Part shown: positions 16,895 to 25,646 of the stretch, in pieces
How the letters are laid out: the number at the start of each line of letters is the position of its first letter
Numbering within the stretch: position 1 is the first letter of the stretch
DNA from: CAZUAQ01 sp964618455
GTDB taxonomy: Bacteria > Planctomycetota > Phycisphaerae > UBA1845 > PWPN01
Assembly (NCBI GenBank): GCA_964618455.1
Contig: CAZUAQ010000002.1
Location: 62,001 to 126,000 of the forward strand
Direction of reading: 5' to 3'
DNA: 64,000 nucleotides
Notes under the pieces: model-generated
What the model was told of the DNA's origin: nothing
Seen by the model: the letters and a program-made list of their open reading frames with translations, nothing else
Database searches by the model: none
Program-made: the position numbers and the translations under genes

Positions 16895-19405
16895 TCAGTG
16901 CGGAATGCCCCATTGATGCAGGCGTCGGTGCAGAAGTTCCCTCGCCTGCAGGTAAGGCTCTTCCATGAACCGCTGGTGGTCATCCCTGCCATGTCGGTGA
17001 AGGGTTTTTTCTGAGGACCGATAAGGGGCCAGTTCCCGGAGATAGGTCAATCCCCCTTCGACCAGCGTCAGCATGTACTGCAGATCGTTCGGGTCATGGA
17101 GTTCATAGTTCCCCCCGACGGCCAGGTAAATCGGTGAGGTGTGAGCCATGACGCCCCGCCGCCACGCGTCGTGATGCGGAACGGAGGTGTAGTTCGGACC
17201 ACCGCAACGCGCCGCCAGCCACGTATGATTCTCGATCTTGAGCTTCGATTTGAGCTCAAGCTTCCGCGCACCGGCCGGTTCGTCCGTCGACGCCACCACG
17301 CGCCCCTGCTGAACGATCTGAAGCGAGTGGATGGGAAAAACCGACTCGGCCCGGGCTTCGACTTCGACCGTCCCACCATTGCCGCTGAGCCGGAGCGTGC
17401 TGCCGATCGGCTCACCGTTCACCGTGAACCGCAGGATCGGCCCGGCGGAGAGAAAGGTGTTGCCCTTCCTCAAGGCCTTGCACCAGGTGTCGTAGTTGAA
17501 CGGCTCATCCGGCGGAATGTAGCAGTACGTCCGATAGATGCCGACCGGAACGTCGGCGGACATCTTGTCCGTACCGCCGACCAGCGGCAGGCGGTAGCCG
17601 CAGTTCAGGTAGCGGTAGTACTCCGTGTGGTTGTACTCGTGATGCTGAAGCATTTCGACGGCATCGGCGCGGCCGGTGGCAATGAGCGTCGCCGGCTCGC
17701 AGTTCGGCGCGGGCAGGTGCGGAATGATGACCGTACCGCCCTGGGCGTGGCATTCGTCCGCCCAGTGCGAAAGCGTGGTGTCCAGTGATCCGCCCAGTTC
17801 CGCCTCCGCCGGGCCGCCCGTGCACCACGGCATCACCGGCTTCTTCAAGCCCAGCAGGCTCAAGTGCCCGAGCATGTGCTGGCGATTCTCCTGGGAGACG
17901 TACACGATGTTGCGACCATCGGGGGACGTGCTCGGCTGCCCGGTGAACTCCTCCGTGTTCGTGAACAGACCGCCCCACTGCGACTGCAGCAGGTTCACCA
18001 CGTTGAGATCCTCGCCCATGCCCTCGAGATGGCTGCCCTGGGCGGAGAGGAAGTGAACATGCGTATCGCCGCTGAAATAACGCTCGCGGCTCATGTCCAC
18101 CCAGCGTTTGAGGTGCAGCGTCAGCTCCCGCTGACCGGACTTGATCTCGACGACCTGGCGCAGCGGCTCGTACTCGTAGCCCCGTGCCACGTCCACGACG
18201 ACGCGCCCCTGCGGCAGCCAACCCTGGCAGGTCCCGTCGATATAAGCGTAGGTGATCTGTCCGAGCCGGGCATCGCCGCCGACATCATAATGCCACGAGC
18301 CGAGGTTGCTGTTGACGTGGGCGTGGTGGCCGTGCGGTGCGTACGGAATGCCTTGTGGACTGCGGAAGTGGATCCGGCAAGGGATGGTCTTTTTGCTGTC
18401 GGCGTCGATGACGCGTGTGTGAACCCAATGCTTTCCGCCACTGACGACTTCGAGTTGAACACGCGGTGAAGCCTTCGCCTTGCCCTTGCGCTTCAGCTGC
18501 CCCCAGTTGGTCTTGCCGATGACCTTGCCGCCCTTGCGGACCACGACCGTGGCGGAGTCGATGCCGCAGATCTCGCAGTAGGCGGGGCTCGCATGCGGAT
18601 TCTGCGCTTCCCCCCAGCCCTTGAATGCATCTTCCAGGAAATCCTCCATCGACGCCCGCGGGAGCGGGTAGGCGTACGTGGCCTGGCCGCGATCAATATC
18701 GACCTCCAGATCGAACGGCGATTCCGCATCCTTCGCCTGAGGAAGGCGCACGATGACTTCCTGACCGGCATCGCGGTTGAACGGATGCTCCTTCACGTGA
18801 CCTGTGGTGATCCCCGCCACGATGAAGCTGGCTTCGGTCGGATGTATCGTCACCGACTCGATCCGCTTGCGTGGCTTCGGGTTCTTCCAGTTCCAGAGGT
18901 AGTAGCCCTGCGGCCAGCCTTGATCGGCCTCCGTCAGCCGCCGCCCGGCATCCTGCCACTTGCCTTCATTGCGATCGAACTTCCAATCCTTCTGATCCGG
19001 CAACGCACAGAACGGGTAGTGGCCCCAACCGAGCGGAAACCAACCGACCTCGAAGCGCTCCCGGATGGGCACTTCGTGCTCCGATCCGTCAGCCAGCGTG
19101 AAGACGTAGCGCGCCACGACGCGCCCGACCGCGTCCTTCTCGCCAAGTTCGGAGGTCTCCAACAGGGTATGCAGCATGACGACGTTGACGGCTTCCCGGC
19201 GGATCGGGATCGTCAGGGGATCTTGCGACGGCTTGCCTTTGAGTCGAGGACCGAAGCCGACGTAGATCTTCCTGTCGTCCGGTTGGCCGATGGTGAAGGG
19301 AAGTCCGTGGAAGCTCTGCTTGCCGATGGGCGGCTTGTGAGAAAGAAACACTTCGACACCGCAGTTGGCGGAACGGCTCAGGCTGAGCGGACGATAATCC
19401 TTCAT
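16895..19405 (-). CDS. CehA/McbA-like metallohydrolase
   Basis: This is an 836-aa protein. The centre contains a PHP/CehA-type metal site: DTHVHFLS (about residues 446-453), a histidine in IIPHLPAPN, and HHEYNHTEYYRYL before GGTDKM. CehA/McbA proteins hydrolyse carbamates, and most relatives in planctomycetes have no known substrate. The N-terminal 430 residues are beta-rich. No signal peptide is visible. The start at 19405 has GGGAGG six bases upstream. It follows the GT2 gene on the same strand with 75 bases between. The 145 bases after its stop contain nothing I can name. Confidence 0.8.
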   Translation of the reverse strand: MKDYRPLSLSRSANCGVEVFLSHKPPIGKQSFHGLPFTIGQPDDRKIYVGFGPRLKGKPSQDPLTIPIRREAVNVVMLHTLLETSELGEKDAVGRVVARYVFTLADGSEHEVPIRERFEVGWFPLGWGHYPFCALPDQKDWKFDRNEGKWQDAGRRLTEADQGWPQGYYLWNWKNPKPRKRIESVTIHPTEASFIVAGITTGHVKEHPFNRDAGQEVIVRLPQAKDAESPFDLEVDIDRGQATYAYPLPRASMEDFLEDAFKGWGEAQNPHASPAYCEICGIDSATVVVRKGGKVIGKTNWGQLKRKGKAKASPRVQLEVVSGGKHWVHTRVIDADSKKTIPCRIHFRSPQGIPYAPHGHHAHVNSNLGSWHYDVGGDARLGQITYAYIDGTCQGWLPQGRVVVDVARGYEYEPLRQVVEIKSGQRELTLHLKRWVDMSRERYFSGDTHVHFLSAQGSHLEGMGEDLNVVNLLQSQWGGLFTNTEEFTGQPSTSPDGRNIVYVSQENRQHMLGHLSLLGLKKPVMPWCTGGPAEAELGGSLDTTLSHWADECHAQGGTVIIPHLPAPNCEPATLIATGRADAVEMLQHHEYNHTEYYRYLNCGYRLPLVGGTDKMSADVPVGIYRTYCYIPPDEPFNYDTWCKALRKGNTFLSAGPILRFTVNGEPIGSTLRLSGNGGTVEVEARAESVFPIHSLQIVQQGRVVASTDEPAGARKLELKSKLKIENHTWLAARCGGPNYTSVPHHDAWRRGVMAHTSPIYLAVGGNYELHDPNDLQYMLTLVEGGLTYLRELAPYRSSEKTLHRHGRDDHQRFMEEPYLQARELLHRRLHQWGIPH

Positions 19406-19480
19406 GACGACCTCCCTGCTTGGCTTGGCAGCGTATGCCGGTCTGTTCTCACCTTACGCGCCGCTGACCGGCTCAACAAG

Positions 19481-20227
19481 CTACTCACGCGCGTCGGGTG
19501 AACCACACCGCGAGCGCTTCGTCCACCACAGCCGCCCCACCGTCGTCAGGATCCAGTACCCCGCCAGGAAGACGCCCTTGACCGTACCGCTGATCTTGCT
19601 CCGTCCCACGCGGGCGCGGTAGGGCACGTCGATTTCCAAAACGCGGAGATTCATTTCGGCCGCGCGGATCTGCATTTCGACCGTCCATCCGAAGGCGCGG
19701 TCGCGCATGCCGATGGCGTCGAGCGCGTTTTTACGGATGGCGCGGAATGGCCCGAGATCGTGATAGCGTACGCCCCATCCGAGTCGGATGAGCCAGGTGG
19801 CCAGACCCGTGCCGAAGCGTTGCGGGAGTGTCATCGCGCCGGGATCACGAAGGGCATTTGCGCGGCGGCTGAGCACGAAATCCGCGCGATCCGCCACAAT
19901 GGGTTCGACGAGTCTGGGCAGGCAGGTCGGATCGTCGCTGAGATCGGCATCGAGGAACACGACGATCGCATCGCGCTCGGACAGCAATTGCATGGCCGAC
20001 CAGCAGGCCTGGCCATAGCCGCGCCGCGGTGCCTCGGCGACCTCCGCGCCGTGTGAGCGCGCGACTTCCGCCGTTCCATCCGTCGAACCGTTGTCGCCGA
20101 CGATCACGCGGCCTGTGCCCATCTTCTTCAGGAGCGGCAGAAGTTCCGCCAGGGGCTCGGCCTCGTTGAGCGCGGGGATGATCACGGCGACGCGTGACAG
20201 GTCAATGGATGTCTGTGCCTGCTCCAT
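19481..20227 (-). CDS. Family 2 glycosyltransferase
   Basis: The 248-aa protein has the GT-A fold of dolichol-phosphate mannose synthase-like transferases. Landmarks are VAVIIPALNEAEPL (residues 13-26), the GDNGSTDGT nucleotide-sugar motif and FLDADLSDDPT, the DxD-type metal and sugar site. A transfer acceptor region RGYGQACWSAMQ and an FGWTVEMQIRA segment also fit the family. There is no long C-terminal membrane region, so it may be peripheral to the membrane. Donor and acceptor are not readable. A terminator separates it from the upstream DUF1080 gene, so it probably has its own promoter and may be transcribed with the CehA/McbA-like gene. Confidence 0.85.
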   Translation of the reverse strand: MEQAQTSIDLSRVAVIIPALNEAEPLAELLPLLKKMGTGRVIVGDNGSTDGTAEVARSHGAEVAEAPRRGYGQACWSAMQLLSERDAIVVFLDADLSDDPTCLPRLVEPIVADRADFVLSRRANALRDPGAMTLPQRFGTGLATWLIRLGWGVRYHDLGPFRAIRKNALDAIGMRDRAFGWTVEMQIRAAEMNLRVLEIDVPYRARVGRSKISGTVKGVFLAGYWILTTVGRLWWTKRSRCGSPDARE

Positions 20228-20252
20228 GGTTGGGAAATCCGCGGGGTCATGG

Positions 20253-20287
20253 AAAATAAAAACCCGCGAGGCAGCGACCCCGCGGGT
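20253..20287 (-). terminator. Intrinsic terminator of the DUF1080 gene
   Basis: On the minus strand ACCCGCG (20287-20281) pairs with CGCGGGT (20268-20262) around a 12-base loop and is followed by TTTTTATTTT. It ends the oxidoreductase-DUF1080 transcript before the glycosyltransferase. Confidence 0.8.
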
Positions 20288-20343
20288 GTGGAAGACATCC
20301 GATGAAGCGCGGAGCGTCGATGCCTCCGCCGGGCGACCCCGCC

Positions 20344-21009
20344 TTACAGCGGGCGGATCTTGATCACGCGGAAGTGGATCGAGCCGTGGTCACCTTGCAA
20401 CATAATCGGCCCGGGCGTGCCGTAATCTTCGTCAAGGGCGCCGCCGGTCTGGCCGTCGACGGTGAAGTTGTCCACCGTCTTGAAGCCGTTCAGCCAGGCA
20501 CTGATCGTGTTGCCCTTGATGCTGGCGTACACACTCTGCCACTCGCCGTCGGGCTTGCTGACGTTCTTGGCCGGCGGACACTTGCTGTAAAGCCCACCGT
20601 TGCTGTGCCCGGCGGCCTCTTCGCCGTGATCACTGAGAATCTGAATCTCGTATCGACCCCGAAGGTAGAAGCCGCTGTTGCTGTGCTCCGGCAACATGTA
20701 TTCGTAATAGACCTCGAAGTCGCCGTACTTCTTCTCGGTGAAGATGTCGACGCCCTTCTTCTCATGCGTGGAGGTATTTACGAGGACACCATCGACGACC
20801 TTCCAGGACATGGGGCGATCCTGGCGCTGCTTCCAGCCATCAAGTGAATCGTCGGCGGGGATCAGATCGATCCAGCCCTCCCCGACCGGGGCGTGCTTCT
20901 GATCGAGGTACTTCGATCGTTCGAGCTCCGAGCAGCCCAGGGCGGACATGCCGATCGCCGCCAGACCGAGCAAGGTCAGTATCTTTTTCGTCCAGAGTTG
21001 TGTGGTCAT
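20344..21009 (-). CDS. DUF1080 (3-keto-disaccharide hydrolase-like) lipoprotein
   Basis: The 221-aa protein begins with a lipoprotein signal: a hydrophobic segment ending in SALGC, where the cysteine (about residue 26) would be lipidated. The mature part is a jelly-roll DUF1080 domain with WIDLIPADDSLDGW, WKVVDGVLVN, NSGFYLRGRYEIQI and a C-terminal IHFRVIKIRPL strand. DUF1080 members include 3-keto-glycoside hydrolases that work with Gfo/Idh/MocA oxidoreductases, and here the gene directly follows a Tat-exported oxidoreductase (87-base gap, same strand). A cooperative periplasmic sugar-oxidation role is therefore inferred. DUF1080 also includes concanavalin-like binding modules, so hydrolase activity is not proven. 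Confidence 0.86.
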   Translation of the reverse strand: MTTQLWTKKILTLLGLAAIGMSALGCSELERSKYLDQKHAPVGEGWIDLIPADDSLDGWKQRQDRPMSWKVVDGVLVNTSTHEKKGVDIFTEKKYGDFEVYYEYMLPEHSNSGFYLRGRYEIQILSDHGEEAAGHSNGGLYSKCPPAKNVSKPDGEWQSVYASIKGNTISAWLNGFKTVDNFTVDGQTGGALDEDYGTPGPIMLQGDHGSIHFRVIKIRPL

Positions 21010-21096
21010 GTGTTTTTCCTTTCAACGATACGAGTTTCAACGTTGCTGTCGTGTCGTGGCCATCCCATCAGGGCATCAGCGCGAAGCTCCCATGCA

Positions 21097-22524
21097 TCAC
21101 ACCGCAGGAAGCTCGTAACCCTTGCGGTATTCGCGCGTCAGGTACGCGTTCGCCTCCTCGTCTGCCATCTTCAATTCGCGGTCCTTGAAGCACATGACCT
21201 TCTCGGCGTCCCAGAAGATCTGCCGGCCGGCCCGGTAGGATACGTTCGCCAGGTGGCAGGCCACGACCGTGTGGTAGTGCTTCTCGATCGAGGCGATGGG
21301 CGTCCCATCATTGACGATGCAGTCAAGCATGTCGCTGACGTGGTTCGGGTGCCCCTTGAAATCACCGCCCGGATCGCGCTCTCTTTCACTTTCCATCCGT
21401 AAATCCTTCAGATCCGCCTTCCAGTTGACCGGATCGCTGATGAACTCGTACATCCGGCGGTCCAGGTGAGCGCTGCCGTTCGTGCCGAAGAAGTCCATGC
21501 CGTGACCGCTCTGCCCCTTCCAGACCATGTTCCACGGCGGGCCGCTGGCCTTGCGCATCGTAAAGGTGTGCGTAAACCCTTTCGGCGCGAGCTTGCACGG
21601 CCCGAACTCGTAGACCGTCTGCATCGTGTCCGGCGTGGTGCGCCCGTCCTCCAGAACGTAGATGCCTCCGGTCGTGTTCACGGAGATCGGGGCGTCAATG
21701 TCCATCGTCCACATGACGATGTCCTGCAGGTGGACGTTCCAGTCGCCGACCATGCCGGCAGCGTAGTCAAAGAACCACCGCCACGTCTTGTGGAAACGGT
21801 TGCTGTCAGGCTCTTGAGGCACGGGGGCCGGTCCGAGCCAGAGATCGTAATCCACACCGTCGGGCGCCTTCCCTTTCCATGAGGGCTTGCCCATCCCGTC
21901 CGGAGACTCGTTGCCGTACGTGTACGTGTGCGTCTGACTGATCGTTCCCAGTTTCCCTTCCATAATCTTGTTGCGGGCTTCCTGGATATGCGGAATGGAG
22001 CGCTGATGCGTACCGACCTGGACGACCTTGCCGTGCTTCTTGGCGGCCTCGACCATCAGTTTCGCTTCGAGGATGTTGTGGGAGCAGGGCTTCTCGCAGT
22101 AGACGTGCTTTCCGGCGGACACCGCGTTCATCATCATCGGCGCGTGCCAGTGATCCGGCGTGCCGATGATGACGAGGTCGATGTCCTTCATGTCCAGGAC
22201 GTCTTTGTAGTTCTTGACCTGCTTGGGTGTGCCTTCAACCTTTTCATGCTCCTCGACCTGCTGTGCCGCGCCCTGCATCTGGGCATCATCGGGATCGCAG
22301 ACCGCCGCCACATTCACGCGTTCGCTGTCCATGAAATTGCCGAGCTTGTAGCGGCCCATCCCGCCGCACCCGATCAGGGCGATGGTGAAGCGTTCGTTGG
22401 CGCCTTGCGCCCGCACACCGCGCGGCAGGCTGCCGAGACTGAGGCCCGCGGCCACGCCGGCGGCGGCACCCGTCCCGGTTCCCAGGAACTCTCTGCGTGT
22501 GACTGACTTGTCTGTCTGGCTCAT
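21097..22524 (-). CDS. Tat-exported Gfo/Idh/MocA-family oxidoreductase
   Basis: The 475-aa protein opens with a Tat signal: twin arginines at residues 10-11 (TRREFLG) and a hydrophobic alanine/glycine core ending near RGVRAQ. The mature enzyme has a Rossmann fold (ALIGCGGMGRYKLG), the DPDDAQ acidic segment and the EKP motif in VYCEKPCSHNI. The large C-terminal domain is typical of planctomycete members. Export through the Tat route implies that the cofactor is bound before transport. The DUF1080 lipoprotein that follows suggests a periplasmic two-enzyme system acting on a glycoside. The start is supported by GGAG upstream. Confidence 0.9.
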   Translation of the reverse strand: MSQTDKSVTRREFLGTGTGAAAGVAAGLSLGSLPRGVRAQGANERFTIALIGCGGMGRYKLGNFMDSERVNVAAVCDPDDAQMQGAAQQVEEHEKVEGTPKQVKNYKDVLDMKDIDLVIIGTPDHWHAPMMMNAVSAGKHVYCEKPCSHNILEAKLMVEAAKKHGKVVQVGTHQRSIPHIQEARNKIMEGKLGTISQTHTYTYGNESPDGMGKPSWKGKAPDGVDYDLWLGPAPVPQEPDSNRFHKTWRWFFDYAAGMVGDWNVHLQDIVMWTMDIDAPISVNTTGGIYVLEDGRTTPDTMQTVYEFGPCKLAPKGFTHTFTMRKASGPPWNMVWKGQSGHGMDFFGTNGSAHLDRRMYEFISDPVNWKADLKDLRMESERERDPGGDFKGHPNHVSDMLDCIVNDGTPIASIEKHYHTVVACHLANVSYRAGRQIFWDAEKVMCFKDRELKMADEEANAYLTREYRKGYELPAV

Positions 22525-22670
22525 CGTGAATCTCCGTTCGTGAACATCTTGCCGGCGGCTCTTCGGGCCACTCGGATGACAAGGTGAGGCGGCGCTGCAC
22601 CATCGGCGGCTGGGGTTGTCATACGCGGCGGGAAATCCGGGCGTGCGGTCCTCCTCACTCCCATTAGTGC

Positions 22671-22701
22671 TCTATACCGGGACGATCGAAAAGGGTTGCA
22701 A
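22671..22701 (-). promoter_or_regulatory. Possible promoter for the Tat oxidoreductase operon
   Basis: On the minus strand TTGCAA (22701-22696) and TATAGA (22676-22671) are separated by 19 bases. The spacing is slightly long, so this is a candidate only. It would give a leader of about 140 bases. Confidence 0.35.
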
Positions 22702-22972
22702 CTGTCGAGGCGACCGTTATTTGTGAACGGTGCCCCCGTCCCGGGCGAAGCCGTAAACCGCGAAAACTAACCGCAAACGGGGATTCGGACAAGCCGGGAA
22801 AGGGGTAGCCCTTCACATCCGACCTCCTTCAGCGTTGATGAGCCTGCCCGCGACTGAATTCCTGCCTTCCACTGTCGTCGACGGGGTTCCGGTGCGATTC
22901 CACCTCAACAGACTCCCGGGGACCGGCCGATAATACCCAGTGAACGAGGAAGCCCCTGGCAGGGAACTGATT

Positions 22973-23000
22973 TTGCATTCTCGCCATGATGGAGTATAAT
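22973..23000 (+). promoter_or_regulatory. Strong sigma70-type promoter upstream of EF-G
   Basis: TTGCAT (22973-22978) and a perfect TATAAT (22995-23000) are separated by 16 bases. Transcription starting near 23007 would give a leader of about 390 bases before the EF-G gene, with no convincing gene inside it. Confidence 0.65.
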
Positions 23001-23397
23001 GAATGGTCTTTCGTATCTATACCCGCACCACGGGTCATGGATACGCCGTACGGCGTCCCATCGGAAGCGGACGACGGAACGATCAGGATCATTCGTGAGG
23101 TGCTGACATGAGTACGACCCGAACGGGACGGCTCTTATTCAGGCTCACTTGATCGGCTCGCCTTTCGCTCGGTGACCGGTCATTGTGTCGGCCTGAGCGA
23201 GCTATCCACTATTAACGACAACTTAACGGATGCTTTGATTGAAGCTGACGACCCCGCATTAGGATCTCGCATCCGCAGGGGTGCGGCTTCAAGTGATATC
23301 GGAATATGACATTCATTCGCCGGTGTGAACGGCGACAACAAACCGGCGATTCAAGGTCGATCGCACGAAGAGATTTTACACAAGGCAGATTCGAGTT
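23001..23397 (+). other. Long untranslated leader of the EF-G gene with hairpins
   Basis: The stretch between the promoter and the EF-G start holds only very short open frames. It contains CCGCA-4-TGCGG at 23272-23285 and an eight-base stem, TCGCCGGT at 23317-23324 with ACCGGCGA at 23342-23349, ending 48 bases before the start codon. These could be regulatory, but I recognise no known riboswitch or ribosomal-protein leader. The rest of the gap, 22702-22972, shows nothing I can support. Confidence 0.4.
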
Positions 23398-25488
23398 ATG
23401 TCCAAGCTGGCTGATTTGAGGAACATTGGAATATCCGCCCACATCGACTCGGGAAAGACGACGCTGACGGAACGCATTCTGTTTTACAGCGGTCGCATCC
23501 ATCGAATGGGCGACGTCAAGGATGGCGATGCCGGCGCGACCATGGACCACATGGAGCTGGAGAAGGAGCGCGGCATTACCATTACCTCCGCCGCCACCAC
23601 CATCCAGTGGAAGAGCAAGACGTTCAACATCATCGATACTCCGGGTCACGTGGACTTCACCATCGAGGTCGAGCGGTCGCTGCGCGTGCTGGACGGCGCC
23701 GTCCTGGTGCTCTGCGCCGTGGGCGGCGTGCAGTCGCAGTCGCTGACCGTCGATCGCCAGATGAAGCGTTACAACGTCCCGCGGCTCGCCTTCATCAACA
23801 AGTGTGACCGCACCGGCGCCGACCCGGCCCGGGTCATCGGCGAGCTGGAGTCGAAACTCGGCCACGTGGCGGTGCCGCTGCAGATCCCCATCGGCCTGGA
23901 AGGCAATCACGACGGTGTCGTGGACCTCGTCAGGATGAAGGCGATCTTCTTCGACGGAGAGCGCGGCGAGAAGGTTCGCGAGGAAGAGATTCCCGCCGAA
24001 CTTCGGGAAGCCGCCGACAAGGCGCGTCACGGCATGCTCGATTCCCTCTCGCTCTACAGCGACGAGTTGATGGAGATCATGCTGGAAGAGCAGGAACCGA
24101 CCCTGGAGATGCTCTACAAGGTGATCCGCGACGCGACGCTGTCGCGGGAAATCACGCCCGTGCTCATGGGCTCGGCCTTCAAGAACCGCGGCGTGCAGTG
24201 CCTGATGGATGCCGTCAATGCGTACTTGCCCAGCCCGCTGGATCGCATCGCCTACGCGAGTGACGTTCAGAACGAAGGGGCGGAAGTTGCCATCAGTGCC
24301 GACCCCGACGGGCCGACCGTCGCCATGGCCTTCAAGATCGTCGACGAAGCCTTCGGACAGGTCACGTACACGCGTATCTACCAGGGCAAGATCGAGAAGG
24401 GCCAAGTCTATCTCAATACACGAAGCGGCAACAAGGTACGCATCAGCCGTATTCTTCGCATGCATGCGAATGATCGCGAGGACCTGCCCGTGGCCGAAGC
24501 GGGAGACATCGTGGCGCTCATGGGCGTCGACTGTGCTTCGGGCGATACCCTCTGCCATCCTTCGACCAACTACGCGCTCGAGAGCATGCACGTGATGGAG
24601 CCGGTCATCAGCTATTCGATCACGACCGCCCAAAAGGGTGATCGTGACAAGCTCGGCAAGGCCCTCGGCAAGTTCATGCGGGAGGATCCGACCTTCCACG
24701 TGCGCACCGACGAAAAGACCAGCGAGACGATCATTTCGGGCATGGGTGAGCTTCATCTCGACGTTTACATCGAGCGACTGCGCCGCGAGTACAAGGTCGA
24801 GATCCAGGTCGGCCCCCCGCAGGTCAGCTACCGCGAGGCGCCTGGGAAGGAAGTCGCCTACGATCACAAGCACAAGAAGCAGACCGGTGGTTCGGGCCAG
24901 TACGCCCACATCGTCGGCAAGCTGATACCGTTGCCCGAAGGCACCGAAGAAGACTACGAGTTCGAGAACAAGGTGACCGGTGGACGCATCCCGACCGAGT
25001 TCATCCCGTCGGTGGATAAGGGTTTCCAATCCGCGCGAGGCAAGGGCCCGCTGGCCGGGTTCGAAATCGTCGGCGTGAAGATGCTGCTCGAGGACGGCAC
25101 GAGCCACTCGGTAGACTCGTCGGATATGGCGTTCCAGATCTGTGCCCGCGAGTGCTTCCTGGAAACGTTCCAGAAATCCAACCCCGTGCTGCTCGAGCCG
25201 ATCTTCAAGGTCGAGGTCGAAGCGCCCAGCGCGTTCCAGGGCACGATCGTCGGTGACCTGTCCGGCCGCCGCGGCATCATCCTCGGCACGGAGGTCAAGA
25301 CCAACGTCGTCGTCATCACGGCGGAAGTGCCGCTGGCCAAGATGTTCGGCTATGCCACCGATATCCGCTCGGCCACGCAGGGCCAGGGCACCTTCAGCAT
25401 GGAGTTCTCGTGCTACCGCAAGACCCCCCGCGAGGTCCAGCAGGAGGTCGTCGAGGCCCATCGCAAGGCCCTCGCTGAGCAGCGCTGA
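23398..25488 (+). CDS. fusA: Elongation factor G, spd/mitochondrial EFG1-like type
   Basis: EF-G is the translational GTPase that drives ribosomal translocation. The 696-aa protein has all five domains in order. G1 is AHIDSGKT (residues 14-21), G2 is in RGITIT (59-64), G3 is DTPGH (80-84) and G4 is NKCD (134-137). Canonical bacterial EF-G has AHIDAGKT; serine at position 18 and the N-terminal context resemble mitochondrial EFG1 and the EF-G group found in spirochaetes, planctomycetes and deltaproteobacteria. The gene stands alone, not in a str operon with rpsL, rpsG and tuf. The length is normal. A second EF-G paralogue may exist elsewhere in the genome. Confidence 0.94.
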   Translation: MSKLADLRNIGISAHIDSGKTTLTERILFYSGRIHRMGDVKDGDAGATMDHMELEKERGITITSAATTIQWKSKTFNIIDTPGHVDFTIEVERSLRVLDGAVLVLCAVGGVQSQSLTVDRQMKRYNVPRLAFINKCDRTGADPARVIGELESKLGHVAVPLQIPIGLEGNHDGVVDLVRMKAIFFDGERGEKVREEEIPAELREAADKARHGMLDSLSLYSDELMEIMLEEQEPTLEMLYKVIRDATLSREITPVLMGSAFKNRGVQCLMDAVNAYLPSPLDRIAYASDVQNEGAEVAISADPDGPTVAMAFKIVDEAFGQVTYTRIYQGKIEKGQVYLNTRSGNKVRISRILRMHANDREDLPVAEAGDIVALMGVDCASGDTLCHPSTNYALESMHVMEPVISYSITTAQKGDRDKLGKALGKFMREDPTFHVRTDEKTSETIISGMGELHLDVYIERLRREYKVEIQVGPPQVSYREAPGKEVAYDHKHKKQTGGSGQYAHIVGKLIPLPEGTEEDYEFENKVTGGRIPTEFIPSVDKGFQSARGKGPLAGFEIVGVKMLLEDGTSHSVDSSDMAFQICARECFLETFQKSNPVLLEPIFKVEVEAPSAFQGTIVGDLSGRRGIILGTEVKTNVVVITAEVPLAKMFGYATDIRSATQGQGTFSMEFSCYRKTPREVQQEVVEAHRKALAEQR

Positions 25489-25571
25489 GCGACATGTCCG
25501 TTCGGCCGTCACCGCCCGAGCGACAAACTAAAATATGAGCGCTTCGGATTGACCATCGGAGCGTTACAAAA

Positions 25572-25605
25572 ACCCGCGGCGCGACCCTCGCGCGGGTCTT
25601 TTTTT
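25572..25605. terminator. Bidirectional terminator between EF-G and the AAA ATPase gene
   Basis: ACCCGCG (25572-25578) pairs with CGCGGGT (25591-25597), followed by C and seven T. On the other strand the stem is followed by five T. The element lies between convergent genes and can serve both. Confidence 0.85.
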
Positions 25606-25646
25606 GCGCCCACGCACATGACGTCATTCTGTGGGAGAGTGGGCCG

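Noticed and set aside
22829..23092. Open frame on minus before the EF-G promoter
   Set aside because: Its codon pattern is not protein-like, no start signal precedes it, and it overlaps the strong plus-strand promoter and leader.
23038..23112. Very short plus-strand frame in the EF-G leader (MDTPYG...)
   Set aside because: Only 24 codons and no clear ribosome-binding site; kept as part of the leader.
23212..25512. Long minus-strand frame opposite EF-G
   Set aside because: Long antisense frames arise in high-GC genes; the plus strand has all EF-G motifs.
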